Assembly (NCBI RefSeq): GCF_023887685.1
Contig: NZ_JAMWMR010000009.1
Coordinates: 124,001 to 188,000, forward strand
Source of the DNA: Streptomyces macrolidinus
GTDB taxonomy: Bacteria > Actinomycetota > Actinomycetes > Streptomycetales > Streptomycetaceae
Reading direction: 5' to 3'
DNA: 64,000 bases
The notes under the pieces were generated by a model. The model saw nothing but the letters and a program-made list of their open reading frames with translations, had not been told where the DNA came from and did no database searches. How positions within the stretch are numbered: the first letter of the stretch is position 1; the number at the start of each line of letters is the position of its first letter. The position numbers were made by a program, and so were the translations under genes. Positions 17,082 to 25,379 of the stretch are shown here, piece by piece.

Positions 17082-17399
17082 CTAGTAGTACAGCCACAGG
17101 TACCACGAACAATTTGAGAAACCCGAATATCCGCAATCCCATGGCACGCCTGCGGATTTCCCGGACGCCACGCAGGAATTGTAACTGGGTTCCCGGCGCA
17201 CCATATGCCAAGACACCTGCGCGATGCTTTCTTGCGACTGCGAATAAGTTGCCTTGCTAGCTGAACTCGACGTGGCGATTGCAGAAGTCAGCGTCGCGTG
17301 TGAGTCCGCACTGGCTGAACCCGCTGCGGCGATGCCGACTCCGGACAGCAGTGCGGCAGTAATTCCCGCAGCCAGAATACGGCTCTTGACTCGTGACAT
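17082..17399 (-). CDS. Small secreted protein with an aromatic C-terminus, unknown function
   Basis: The 105-residue precursor starts MSRVKSRILAAGITAALLSG, with a predicted signal-peptide cut after GSASA. The mature ~74 residues have a Ser/Thr-rich first half and a C-terminal part SYNSCVASGKSAGVPWDCG ... NCSWYLWLYY with three Cys and a cluster of Trp and Tyr. The open frame extends to 17489 but AGAGACGAAG favours the ATG at 17399. Codon use is AT-richer than the flanks. It is divergent from the LysR gene, a classical regulator-target arrangement. It is not an obvious lactococcin 972 relative. Confidence 0.72.
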   Translation of the reverse strand: MSRVKSRILAAGITAALLSGVGIAAAGSASADSHATLTSAIATSSSASKATYSQSQESIAQVSWHMVRREPSYNSCVASGKSAGVPWDCGYSGFSNCSWYLWLYY

Positions 17400-17560
17400 C
17401 TTCGTCTCTCTAATCGACCAATTCAGACCCGACGGTCCGTTGTCGCTAGTCATCCTGGCTGATGAACAGGTATCTCCGGAAGGGTTCACTGATGCGCCTC
17501 AGGGTGCGATTGATACCCTTTGATGCATGGCGCGGTCGGGCCACGCCTGAAGGGGGAACC

Positions 17561-18520
17561 TTGACACTCGATCCCAGCACGCATCAGTTACGTCTGCTGC
17601 TCGTACTGGCCGAGGAGTTGCACTTCGGTCGCGCGGCCAAGCGTGCGTTCATCAGCCAGCCCGCGTTCAGCCGTCAGATACGCGCGCTCGAGGAACACCT
17701 GGGCGTGGCTCTCTTGGAGCGCTCGACCCGCCAGGTCGAACTCACCAAGGCCGGCCGGGCGCTGCTGCCGCAGATACGGGCCGTCATCGACGCCCTCACG
17801 GGCCTTCACGCGGCTGCCGAGGCAGAGGCCGCCTCGTCCTCGGGCAGCCTCGTGCTTGGCACGTACTTATCCGGTCTTCCCGCCCTGCGGGTTCTCTTCG
17901 ACTCGATGAGAACAGAGCGCCAGCCCGGCCCGGAAGTGGAGTGGCGCGAGATCGATCTCGTCGATCACTCCCGGGCCGTCCTGGAAGGCCAGTTGGACGC
18001 CATCGTGTGCTTCGAGCCCGTGGCCGCGGGGTTGCGTACTCTTCGTCTGGGGACCGAGTCGCGATACGTGTGCTTGCCCGACACCCACCCGCTGGCCGAC
18101 CGCGACGCCGTAACCCTCGCCGAGCTTTCCGGCCTACCCGTCATCGGCTTCTCACCCCAAGCACACGCTGAGTACCGTGCCTTCTGGGCCGCAGACCCGC
18201 GCCCCGATGGCAGTGCAGTGCGTTATACGCCCCATGAGGTGACCAACTTGGAAAGGTGCGTCACCCTGGTCGGCCTGGGGCACGGAATCCGCTTCTTCCC
18301 CGACAGCGTCAGGGTGCTCATGCCTCGGCCCGCAGTCCGCTACGTCGCCGTAACCGATCTCTCCCCCTGCGCCGTGGTCCTCGCCTGGGCGGCCGACAGG
18401 CCCGTGCCGCCTGCCCTGCGCTCGCTGCTGCAGATGCTGCGCAAGCACGCCCATGCTATGGAGTCGCGCGGTCTCGGCAGCACCGGCCGACGCTGGTGGG
18501 ACGCACTCGATGAGCTGTGA
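17561..18520 (+). CDS. LysR-family transcriptional regulator
   Basis: The 319-residue protein has an N-terminal winged HTH (HQLRLLLVLAEELHFGRAAK ... ISQPAFSRQIRALEEHLGVA) and a periplasmic-binding-like effector domain ending SLLQMLRKH. I chose TTG 17561, with AGGGGG upstream; the open frame back to 17462 adds 33 residues unlike LysR N-termini. It is divergent from the secreted-protein gene at 17399, whose promoter lies in the shared 161-bp gap. LysR proteins usually control a divergent neighbour, so the secreted gene is a possible target. Confidence 0.85.
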   Translation: MTLDPSTHQLRLLLVLAEELHFGRAAKRAFISQPAFSRQIRALEEHLGVALLERSTRQVELTKAGRALLPQIRAVIDALTGLHAAAEAEAASSSGSLVLGTYLSGLPALRVLFDSMRTERQPGPEVEWREIDLVDHSRAVLEGQLDAIVCFEPVAAGLRTLRLGTESRYVCLPDTHPLADRDAVTLAELSGLPVIGFSPQAHAEYRAFWAADPRPDGSAVRYTPHEVTNLERCVTLVGLGHGIRFFPDSVRVLMPRPAVRYVAVTDLSPCAVVLAWAADRPVPPALRSLLQMLRKHAHAMESRGLGSTGRRWWDALDEL

Positions 18521-18581
18521 GAGTGCGAAGCCGGTCGCGGAACGGCTTTTGGAATCAAGCCCCACCGGCGCGGGTCGGACT

Positions 18582-19170
18582 GTGTGCCGGAAGCGGAGGG
18601 ACAAGCCGCGCACGTGGACGCTGCCGAGCGCCGTCTCCACAGCAGCGGGCATCGGGAGTCCGGTTCTCGCCGCTGTGGCGAGTTGGGGCAGTCCCCTGCT
18701 CGTTGTGTGGGGGCGGGTGGTTCCCGGCTGGGGGGGTGAGTGCGGCTCTTCTTGTCGTGGCCCTCGTTCTCCGCTCGGTCCTTCTGCGGGAGGGAGGCAC
18801 CTGGACTCGGCTGGGGAGCAAGCTGCTGATCGTCGCGGCGGTGCTCGGCACCGCGTGGGGAGCCGTGGACGACCTGGTCCACGACGCGAAGTACCACGTG
18901 CTGCACCCTGCGGGGCCGGGCGGCTGTACGGCCGTGGTGCGGGAGACGTCCTTTCTCGTCATCGGCAGCGGCGAGGCGTACGCGGTGGGGCGCACCGGTC
19001 TGGCCCTGGGTACGTCGGGCTCCTGGACGGTCGACGACGGTTACCGGCCCGTCGACGCAGGCACATACGAGTTGGGCTGGGGGCGGGACGGCGGCCGTCT
19101 GCGCATCAGCGGCACGATCACCGATCCGGTCATCCGCGGGGGAGCGGCCGACATCGACTGCTGGTGGTGA
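18582..19170 (+). pseudogene. Membrane-anchored hypothetical protein, frameshifted in a G7 run
   Basis: From GTG 18582 one frame reads KPRTWTLPSAVSTAAG ... WGSPLLVVWGRVVPGW, a first membrane helix. At the run of seven G near 18735 the sense moves to the next frame, GVSAALLVVALVLRSVLL (second helix) and on to an extracellular part with GTYELGWG and IDCWW-stop at 19170. Removing one G restores a single ~195-residue protein. This could be a real mutation, phase variation or a sequencing error. No family is recognised. Confidence 0.55.
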
Positions 19171-19234
19171 GGCCGGCCGCCCCCACCGGCGTGCCAGGCG
19201 ACGCGTGAGCTGCGCCCCGCCGCCCGGCCAACCG

Positions 19235-20656
19235 CTATGCCCGCGCCGTCAGCTTCCTCGTCGCGGCGTCCAGGCGGGTCAGGACGCGGTCCCTGCCGAG
19301 CAGTTCCATGGACTCGAACAGGGGGAGGCCGACCGTTCGGCCGGTGAGGGCTACCCGGACGGGGGCCTGGGCCTTGCCGAGCTTCAGGCCGTGCTTCTCA
19401 CCGACGGCGAGCAGGACGGCCTTCAGGGCGTCCGCCTTCCAGTCGGCGACGGTGGCCAGTTCCGCGCGGGCGTCCGACAGGATGCCGTCGGCGCCCGGCT
19501 TCATCGCCTTGTTCCACGACGCATCGTCCTGGACCGGCTCGTCGAGGAACAGGAAGTCCACGGAGTCGGTGATCTCGGAGAGCAGCGTCAGGCGGGTCTG
19601 GGCCAGCGGTGCCACCGCCTCGAAGACCGACGCGTCGAACGCCTCCGGGCGCCACGGCGCGTACGGGGCGACGAGCCATGGTGCGCAGGCGGTGGCGAAC
19701 TGCTCCGCCGACAGGGCGCGGATGTAGTCGCCGTTGAACGCCGTCAGCTTCTTCACGTCGAAGAAGGCCGGGGCGGTGTTCACGTCCTCGATCCGGAAGA
19801 ACCGCTCCAGCTCCTCGTACGGCATGATCTCCCGGTCGCCGCCCGGGCCCCAGCCGAGGAGCATGAGGTAGTTCACCATCGCCTCGGGCAGGAAGCCCTC
19901 GGCGAGGTAGTCCTCCAGCGCCACCTTGTCGCGGCGCTTGGACAGCTTCTGCCGCTTCTCGTTGACGATCACCGGCAGATGCGCCCACATCGGCGGCTCG
20001 GCGCCGAGCGCCTCCCACAGCAACTGCTGCTTCGGCGTGTTCGACAGATGCTCCTCACCACGGATGACCTGCGTGACTCCCTCGTCCAGGTCGTCCACGA
20101 CGTTGGCGAGCAGGAAGACCGGGGACCCGTCACCGCGGGCGATCACGAAGTCCTCGATCGCGCTGTTCGGGAACGCCGGCTCCCCGCGGACCAGGTCGAC
20201 CACGACGGTCTCGCCCTCGTCCGGCGTACGGAACCGCAGCGCCCGCCCCGTCTCGAAGGCCAGCCCCCGGTCCCGGCAGAACCCGTCGTACCCGAGGTGC
20301 TCCGAACCCGTGCGCTCCTTCAGTTCCTCACGGGTGCAGTCGCAGTAGTACGCCCGGCCGGCCGCGAAGAGCTGCTGGGCCGCCTCGCGGTGCCGGTCGG
20401 CGTTGTGCGACTGGAAGTACGGGCCTTCGAAGACCGGGTCCTCGCCATGGATGCCGATCGCCGCGAGCGCGTTGATGATGCCGTCGGTCCACTCGGGCTT
20501 GTTGCGGGCCGTGTCCGTGTCCTCGATCCGCAGGACGAACGTGCCGCCGGACTGTCGCGCCACCGCCCAGTTGTAGAGAGCGGACCGGGCGCCACCGACA
20601 TGGAACATGCCGGTCGGGGAAGGGGCGAAACGAACACGAACCGGGGCATCAGACAT
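19235..20656 (-). CDS. gltX: Glutamyl-tRNA synthetase
   Basis: This 473-residue class I aminoacyl-tRNA synthetase charges tRNA-Glu (and tRNA-Gln, for later amidation). The HIGH-like motif is in [20 protein letters not shown], and the KMSKS-like motif is KLSKRRDK. The zinc-type segment [10 protein letters not shown] and a C-terminal anticodon-binding helical domain follow. The start ATG 20656 gives the standard family length; the frame runs open far upstream by chance. It is convergent with the frameshifted gene and divergent from a small ORF. Confidence 0.96.
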   Translation of the reverse strand: MSDAPVRVRFAPSPTGMFHVGGARSALYNWAVARQSGGTFVLRIEDTDTARNKPEWTDGIINALAAIGIHGEDPVFEGPYFQSHNADRHREAAQQLFAAGRAYYCDCTREELKERTGSEHLGYDGFCRDRGLAFETGRALRFRTPDEGETVVVDLVRGEPAFPNSAIEDFVIARGDGSPVFLLANVVDDLDEGVTQVIRGEEHLSNTPKQQLLWEALGAEPPMWAHLPVIVNEKRQKLSKRRDKVALEDYLAEGFLPEAMVNYLMLLGWGPGGDREIMPYEELERFFRIEDVNTAPAFFDVKKLTAFNGDYIRALSAEQFATACAPWLVAPYAPWRPEAFDASVFEAVAPLAQTRLTLLSEITDSVDFLFLDEPVQDDASWNKAMKPGADGILSDARAELATVADWKADALKAVLLAVGEKHGLKLGKAQAPVRVALTGRTVGLPLFESMELLGRDRVLTRLDAATRKLTARA

Positions 20657-20761
20657 GCGCTCAAGGGTACCGATGGCCTCGGACATCGGGCATAGTGCGG
20701 TCGGAGGACGGCATCGGAGGCGGCATGGGCTGCCGGGGAAGAGACCGAGGAAGAGGGGGAC

Positions 20762-20950
20762 GTGGGCCGGAGACGTTACGTCGCCCGGGGTGTGCCCGGT
20801 GGGTATCGCGTCTGGGACAACCAGGGACGTCGATGGTGGGGCGATCTCTACGAGTTGTGCCCCGACGATCTGCTGGTCGAGCTGAACGGCGAGGCGGATC
20901 CGGCACGGATCACGGCCCTGCTGAGGCGCTGCCGTGCGCTGAAGCGATAG
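20762..20950 (+). CDS. Small basic conserved-type protein, unknown function
   Basis: This 62-residue protein has a GTG start preceded by GAGGGGGA. It reads [20 protein letters not shown], then [19 protein letters not shown], with a possible helical end. It looks like a real short Streptomyces gene, judging by codon bias and ribosome site, and is followed 34 nt later by the nitronate monooxygenase gene, so cotranscription is likely. No function is suggested. Confidence 0.6.
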   Translation: MGRRRYVARGVPGGYRVWDNQGRRWWGDLYELCPDDLLVELNGEADPARITALLRRCRALKR

Positions 20951-20984
20951 CCGAAGCGACAGGAGAAGCGACAGGAGAACAGCC

Positions 20985-21950
20985 ATGGCGTTGTCCACCG
21001 CGTTCACCGAACTGCTCGGTGTGGAGCATCCGATCGCCCTGGCCCCGATGGGCGGTTCGGCCGGGGGCGCCCTGGCCGCGGCGGTCTCGCGTGGCGGCGG
21101 TCTCGGGCTGTTGGGCAGCGGGAACGGCGACCGGGAGTGGCTGGAGCGCGAGTTGCCCGTCCTGGCCGGTGAACGGGCCGGAAAGCCGTGGGGCATCGGC
21201 TTCCTGACGTGGGCGACCGACGTCGACGCGGTGGCGCGGGCGTTGGAGCACCGGCCCACGGCCGTGATGTTGTCCTTCGGCGACCCCGGTCCGTACGTGG
21301 AGCGTGTGCGCAGTACGGGTACGACGCTGATCTTGCAGGTCACCACCCTGGAGGAGGCCCGCAGGGCGGTGGATCTCGGCGCCGATGTGATCGTCGCGCA
21401 GGGCACCGAGGCCGGTGGGCACGGCGCCCGGCACGGGCGCTCCACGCTGCCGTTCGTGCCGGTCGTGGTGGACCTCGCGGCGCCCGTGCCGGTGCTGGCG
21501 GCCGGTGGGATCGCCGACGGCCGCGGCGTCGCGGCGGCCCTGGCGCTGGGTGCCGCCGGAGCGTTGCTCGGCACCCGCTTCCAGGCCACGACCGAGGCCC
21601 TGGTCGCCCCCGCGACGGCCCGGGCGATCGTCGAGGGGCGCGGGGAGGACACCGAGCGCAGCAGGGTGCTGGACATCGCCCGCGGTTCGGCCTGGCCGAC
21701 GAGGTACACGGCACGCACCCTCGGCCACCCGTTCCTCGAGGACTGGCGGGGCCGGGAGGACGAACTCGCGGGCGCGCCTCAGGCCCGGCAGGCGTACGAG
21801 GACGCGGTCGCGCGGGGTGAGATCCCCGCCCTGCCGCGGTGGGCCGGGGAGGCCGTCGACCTCATCGAGGACCTGCCGTCCGCGGCCGACCTGGTCGGCG
21901 CCCTGGCCGGCCAGACCGAGACCGCACTGAGCCGGGCCGGGAGGCGCTGA
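20985..21950 (+). CDS. Nitronate monooxygenase family flavoprotein
   Basis: The 321-residue FMN TIM-barrel enzyme oxidises alkyl nitronates or related acids. Motifs include [14 protein letters not shown] (FMN phosphate region), [20 protein letters not shown] (the family's signature with active-site His), [18 protein letters not shown] and [16 protein letters not shown] lies 7 nt before the ATG, inside a short repeat of aagcgacaggag. It is probably cotranscribed with the small upstream gene. Confidence 0.92.
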   Translation: MALSTAFTELLGVEHPIALAPMGGSAGGALAAAVSRGGGLGLLGSGNGDREWLERELPVLAGERAGKPWGIGFLTWATDVDAVARALEHRPTAVMLSFGDPGPYVERVRSTGTTLILQVTTLEEARRAVDLGADVIVAQGTEAGGHGARHGRSTLPFVPVVVDLAAPVPVLAAGGIADGRGVAAALALGAAGALLGTRFQATTEALVAPATARAIVEGRGEDTERSRVLDIARGSAWPTRYTARTLGHPFLEDWRGREDELAGAPQARQAYEDAVARGEIPALPRWAGEAVDLIEDLPSAADLVGALAGQTETALSRAGRR

Positions 21951-22005
21951 CCTCGAACACCCGAGAGGTCCTCGCGGCCTGTGGGGTGCCGTGGACGGCG
22001 CCTCG

Positions 22006-22953
22006 TCACTCCTCGTCCGCCGTGGTCACCGGTCGCGTCAGGCCCGGTTCCGGCGCTTCCTTCTCCAGGGTTCGCAGGTGCAGGACGTCGCCGATGAACA
22101 GGTCGTAGGCCAGCACCCCGAGCACGCCGCCGATCAGCGGGCCGACCAAGGGGATCCAGAAGTACGCGCTGAAGCTGCCCGCTTGGGTGCCGGGCATCGC
22201 GAGGGACCCCCATCCCGCCAGCCAGGTGAACAGGCGTGGCCCCAGATCCCGGGCGGGGTTGATGGCGTACCCGGCGTTGGCCCCGTACGACATGCCGATG
22301 GCGGCGACCACGAAGCCGATCACCAGGGGGCCCAGGTTGGCCTTCACCGCCGTGTTGCGCAGGTCGATGACCGCCGCCACGAACATGACCAGGAACGCCG
22401 TGCCGACGATCTGGTCCACCAGGGGGCCCCAGACACTTCCGTGGAAGTACGGCGCGGGGAACGTCCCGAAGATCGAGAAGGAGGCGAGCGTGTGGCCGTT
22501 CGTCTTCGGCCCGGTCATGGCGTGGTCGAAGGTGTTGATCGCGTCGTGGTAGACGGCGTACACCAACGCGGCCCCGACGAACCCGCCGACCAGTTGCATA
22601 CCCATGTACGGAAGGACCTTGGGCCAGGGGAACTTGCGGCGGATCGCGAACGCCAGTGTGATCGCCGGGTTGAGGTGTGCGCCGCTGACACCGCCCGCGA
22701 CGTAGACGCCGAAGGTCACGGCCATGGCCCAGCCCCAGGTGATCAGGAGCCAGTCGCCCGCGCCGAGGAAGAAGGTGGTCGGTCCCGCGGTCCGGCCCGA
22801 CCCCGGCAGGGCGGCGACCGCCATGGCCACCACGCCGCAGCCGAAGGCGACGATGATCAGCGTCCCGAGGAACTCTGCGAGGCATTCACCGAGCAGGCCC
22901 CCTCGGCGTCCGAGCCGGGAGGGTCTGATCAGGGGCGGAACTTCCACCGGCAT
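22006..22953 (-). CDS. Aquaglyceroporin (GlpF-type MIP channel)
   Basis: The 315-residue membrane channel has the two half-helix motifs SGAHLNPAIT and GYAINPARDLGPRLF. The Asp after the second NPA (NPARD) is diagnostic of glycerol facilitators rather than water channels. About six transmembrane helices plus two re-entrant loops are visible. GAGGGGG precedes the ATG by 6 nt. No glycerol kinase gene is adjacent, so it is a free-standing copy. Confidence 0.92.
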   Translation of the reverse strand: MPVEVPPLIRPSRLGRRGGLLGECLAEFLGTLIIVAFGCGVVAMAVAALPGSGRTAGPTTFFLGAGDWLLITWGWAMAVTFGVYVAGGVSGAHLNPAITLAFAIRRKFPWPKVLPYMGMQLVGGFVGAALVYAVYHDAINTFDHAMTGPKTNGHTLASFSIFGTFPAPYFHGSVWGPLVDQIVGTAFLVMFVAAVIDLRNTAVKANLGPLVIGFVVAAIGMSYGANAGYAINPARDLGPRLFTWLAGWGSLAMPGTQAGSFSAYFWIPLVGPLIGGVLGVLAYDLFIGDVLHLRTLEKEAPEPGLTRPVTTADEE

Positions 22954-23246
22954 GATGGCCCCCTCAGGGACTGCATGTTGGCCCCCCTCAGGGACGGTTC
23001 GCGTGCGGTGGCCTCTCCGTCGTCACGGGCCGAGGCACACGACCGAGTATGGCCCAGGGACCGTCACGCCGCTCATCGCCGACCGCCGCCCCTCGGCACC
23101 CCGTTCACCGCCGGTCGCCCCCTTCTCGCGCGCGTTCCCCGAAGGGCCGCGGCCGGCCCCTGTGCAACCACCGTCACCGACAGGCAGTCTTTCCCACCGT
23201 GGCAGGGCTTCCGCAGCAGAACGGATCAGGCGACATCGAGGCGCAC
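22954..23246. other. Divergent intergenic region glpF-type / TrkA-type genes
   Basis: It contains two copies of a ggccccctcagggac block about 24 nt apart (22956 and 22978 onwards), next to the channel gene start, which could be an operator. The right half is open in the TrkA-gene frame and may encode an N-terminal extension if a GTG at 23199 is used. Confidence 0.4.
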
Positions 23247-25184
23247 ATGGTGGTGTGCGGGGACGACGGGCTCGCGCACCGGCTGGCCGCCGAGTTGCGC
23301 AGCGTGTACGGCGAACAGGTGACCCTCGTCGTCCCGTCCGCCGAACGGGGCGCACGGCGGCCGGTGGTGGGCCGCGCGGCGCGGGCCTCGGGGCTGCTCG
23401 ACCGGGTCTCCGCCGCCGTCACGCGCGCGACGAGCAGCGCCGCCCTGGCGGAAGGGCGCACCACCGCCGCGGGTGGCCGTACCGCCGAACCCGCTGGCCC
23501 CGAACGCGTGATCGAGGCCGCCGAGGCGTCCGAGGCCGTTCTCGCCGCAGCCGGTGTGGAGCGGGCGGCGGCGCTGGCGCTCGTCTATGACGACGACGAG
23601 ACCAACATCCGCGCCGCGCTCACCGCCCGCCGCCTCAACCCACGGCTGCGGCTCGTCCTGCGGCTCTACAACCGGCGGTTGGGACTGCACATCGAGGAAC
23701 TCCTCGACCAGGCAGCCGCGTTGGCCTCCGGCGGACCCGACGGGGAACAGGGGGTGTTCGACGCGTCGACGACCGTGCTCTCCGACGCCGACACGGCCGC
23801 GCCCGCGCTGGCCGCGACCGCCGTCGCCGGTACCAGTAAGGTCGTTCAGACGGAGGGGCTGATGCTGCGGGCCGTGGAACGGCCGCCGCCCGCCCCCGGC
23901 CAGGTCGCCGACCCCGGTCTGTGCACCCTGGCGCTGCTGTCCGCGACGGCCGGTGACCCCGCCGGCGCCGACGGTGCCGAGGACAGCGGCGAGCACGGGC
24001 CTCGACTCCTGCCCGACGAACGGGAGGTGGCCCAGGCCACCGGACACGGCACCGTCGTCCTGGAGACCGTCTCGTACGCCGGTCCCCCGCTGTCGGCCGG
24101 GCGCCGTGTCATACCGCTCGGCTCACTGCTGTCACGGCGGCTGCTCTGGTCGTTCGCGACGCTCGCGGGCTGTGTGATCGCGCTCGCGATCGCGTCGATG
24201 GCCGTCACCGGCAAGGACCCGCTCCACGCCACGTATCTGACGCTGCTCGACCTGTTCGCGATCGACGACCCGGCCATCGGCGAGCCCCTCGGACGGCAGG
24301 TTCTGCAACTGCTGTCCGGGCTGGTCGGGTTGTTGCTGCTGCCGGTCCTGCTGGCGGCCGTACTGGAGGCGCTCGGCACGTTCCGCAGCGGCACCGCGCT
24401 GCGCAGACCGCCGCGGGGGCTGTCGGGCCATGTGGTGCTGCTCGGCGTCGGCAAGATCGGCACGCGCGTCATGACGCGGCTGCGGGAGCTGAAGATCCCC
24501 GTGGTGTGCGTGGAGGGGGATCCGGAGGCGCGGGGGCTCGCGACCGCGCGGCGGCTGCGGGTGCCCGTCGTACTCGGCGACGTGACGCAGGAGGGCGTCC
24601 TGGAGTCCGCCAAGATCCACCGGGCGCATGCGCTGCTCGCGCTGACCAGCGCGGACACCACGAACCTGGAGGCCGTTCTGTACGCGCGCTCCGTACGCCC
24701 CGATCTCCCGGTCGTCCTGCGCCTGTACGACGACGACTTCGCGACCGCCGTCTACCGCACCCTGCGCGCCGCGCACCCGAACGCCCTGACGCGGAGCCGC
24801 AGCGTGTCGCACCTGGCCGCGCCCGCGTTCGCCGGGGCCATGCTGGGGCGGCAGATCCTCGGGGCGATCCCGGTGGAGCGGCGGGTCCTGCTGTTCGCCG
24901 CCGTGGACGTGGCCGGGCATCCCCAACTGGAGGGGCGGACGGTCGCGGAGGCGTTCCGTGCGGGGGCGTGGCGCGTCCTCGCCCTGGACACCGCCGCGCC
25001 GGGCGAGCGGGGGCAGGCGCCCGACCCGGACACGGCCACCACCGCCGACCGGCCCTCGGGCCTGATCTGGGACCTGCCCTCGACCTACGTCCTGCGCCCC
25101 GAGGACCGGGTGGTCCTGGCGGCGACCCGCCGCGGCCTGGCCGAACTCCTCGGCCGCAGGCAGCGGGAGACGGCCGGGGCGTGA
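23247..25184 (+). CDS. TrkA-N/RCK-domain potassium channel-like membrane protein
   Basis: The ~645-residue protein has an N-terminal Rossmann domain (MVVCGDDGLAHRLAAELR) interrupted by a low-complexity stretch. Two hydrophobic helices follow (LLWSFATLAGCVIALAIASM and LLSGLVGLLLLPVLLAAVL), with a central loop in place of the selectivity filter. A second RCK domain reads GHVVLLGVGKIGTRVMTRL, LGDVTQEGVLESAKI. No TVGYG filter is present in the loop, so it may be a regulatory partner rather than a pore. GAGG favours ATG 23247; GTG 23199 is the alternative. Confidence 0.82.
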   Translation: MVVCGDDGLAHRLAAELRSVYGEQVTLVVPSAERGARRPVVGRAARASGLLDRVSAAVTRATSSAALAEGRTTAAGGRTAEPAGPERVIEAAEASEAVLAAAGVERAAALALVYDDDETNIRAALTARRLNPRLRLVLRLYNRRLGLHIEELLDQAAALASGGPDGEQGVFDASTTVLSDADTAAPALAATAVAGTSKVVQTEGLMLRAVERPPPAPGQVADPGLCTLALLSATAGDPAGADGAEDSGEHGPRLLPDEREVAQATGHGTVVLETVSYAGPPLSAGRRVIPLGSLLSRRLLWSFATLAGCVIALAIASMAVTGKDPLHATYLTLLDLFAIDDPAIGEPLGRQVLQLLSGLVGLLLLPVLLAAVLEALGTFRSGTALRRPPRGLSGHVVLLGVGKIGTRVMTRLRELKIPVVCVEGDPEARGLATARRLRVPVVLGDVTQEGVLESAKIHRAHALLALTSADTTNLEAVLYARSVRPDLPVVLRLYDDDFATAVYRTLRAAHPNALTRSRSVSHLAAPAFAGAMLGRQILGAIPVERRVLLFAAVDVAGHPQLEGRTVAEAFRAGAWRVLALDTAAPGERGQAPDPDTATTADRPSGLIWDLPSTYVLRPEDRVVLAATRRGLAELLGRRQRETAGA

Positions 25185-25240
25185 GGGGCAGGGCATGAGG
25201 GGCAGGGCATGAGGGGCAGGGCGTGAGGGGCAGGGCGTGA
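25181..25240 (+). repeat. 15-nt tandem repeat after the TrkA-type gene
   Basis: The unit gtgaggggcagggca/g occurs four times, beginning in the last codons of the gene; the TGA stop is part of the unit and is repeated in every copy. The following ~80 nt are a degenerate continuation (gtctgggcctgaga). Confidence 0.85.
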
Positions 25241-25319
25241 AGGTCTGGGCCTGAGAGTCTGGGCCCGAGCAGACTCCGGACGCCAGCATCGGTCCTGGTC
25301 ACAGCGTTGCCCAGGAGAG

Positions 25320-25328
25320 TTGTCCACA
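25320..25328 (+). promoter_or_regulatory. DnaA box upstream of the S9 peptidase
   Basis: Perfect TTGTCCACA, 51 nt upstream of the ATG, within the 139-nt promoter region. Confidence 0.55.
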
Positions 25329-25379
25329 GGTTGGTGACCTCCGCCGACGAATGTCGGCCGGGCCAGGCACTATGGGGCC

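Noticed and set aside
17082..17399. Lactococcin 972-type bacteriocin
   Set aside because: Size and export signal fit, but the Gly/Trp-rich start and the adjacent immunity membrane gene of that family are missing.
14507..19235. Duplicate of the tRNA-Pro 3' end (attR) to delimit the remnant element
   Set aside because: I read through to 19 kb without finding a second copy of the T-arm/acceptor sequence, and no integrase gene is present.
19235..20716. Long open frames on the strand opposite gltX and other genes
   Set aside because: High-GC third positions keep the opposite strand open; these frames lack ribosome sites, family resemblance and proper codon bias.
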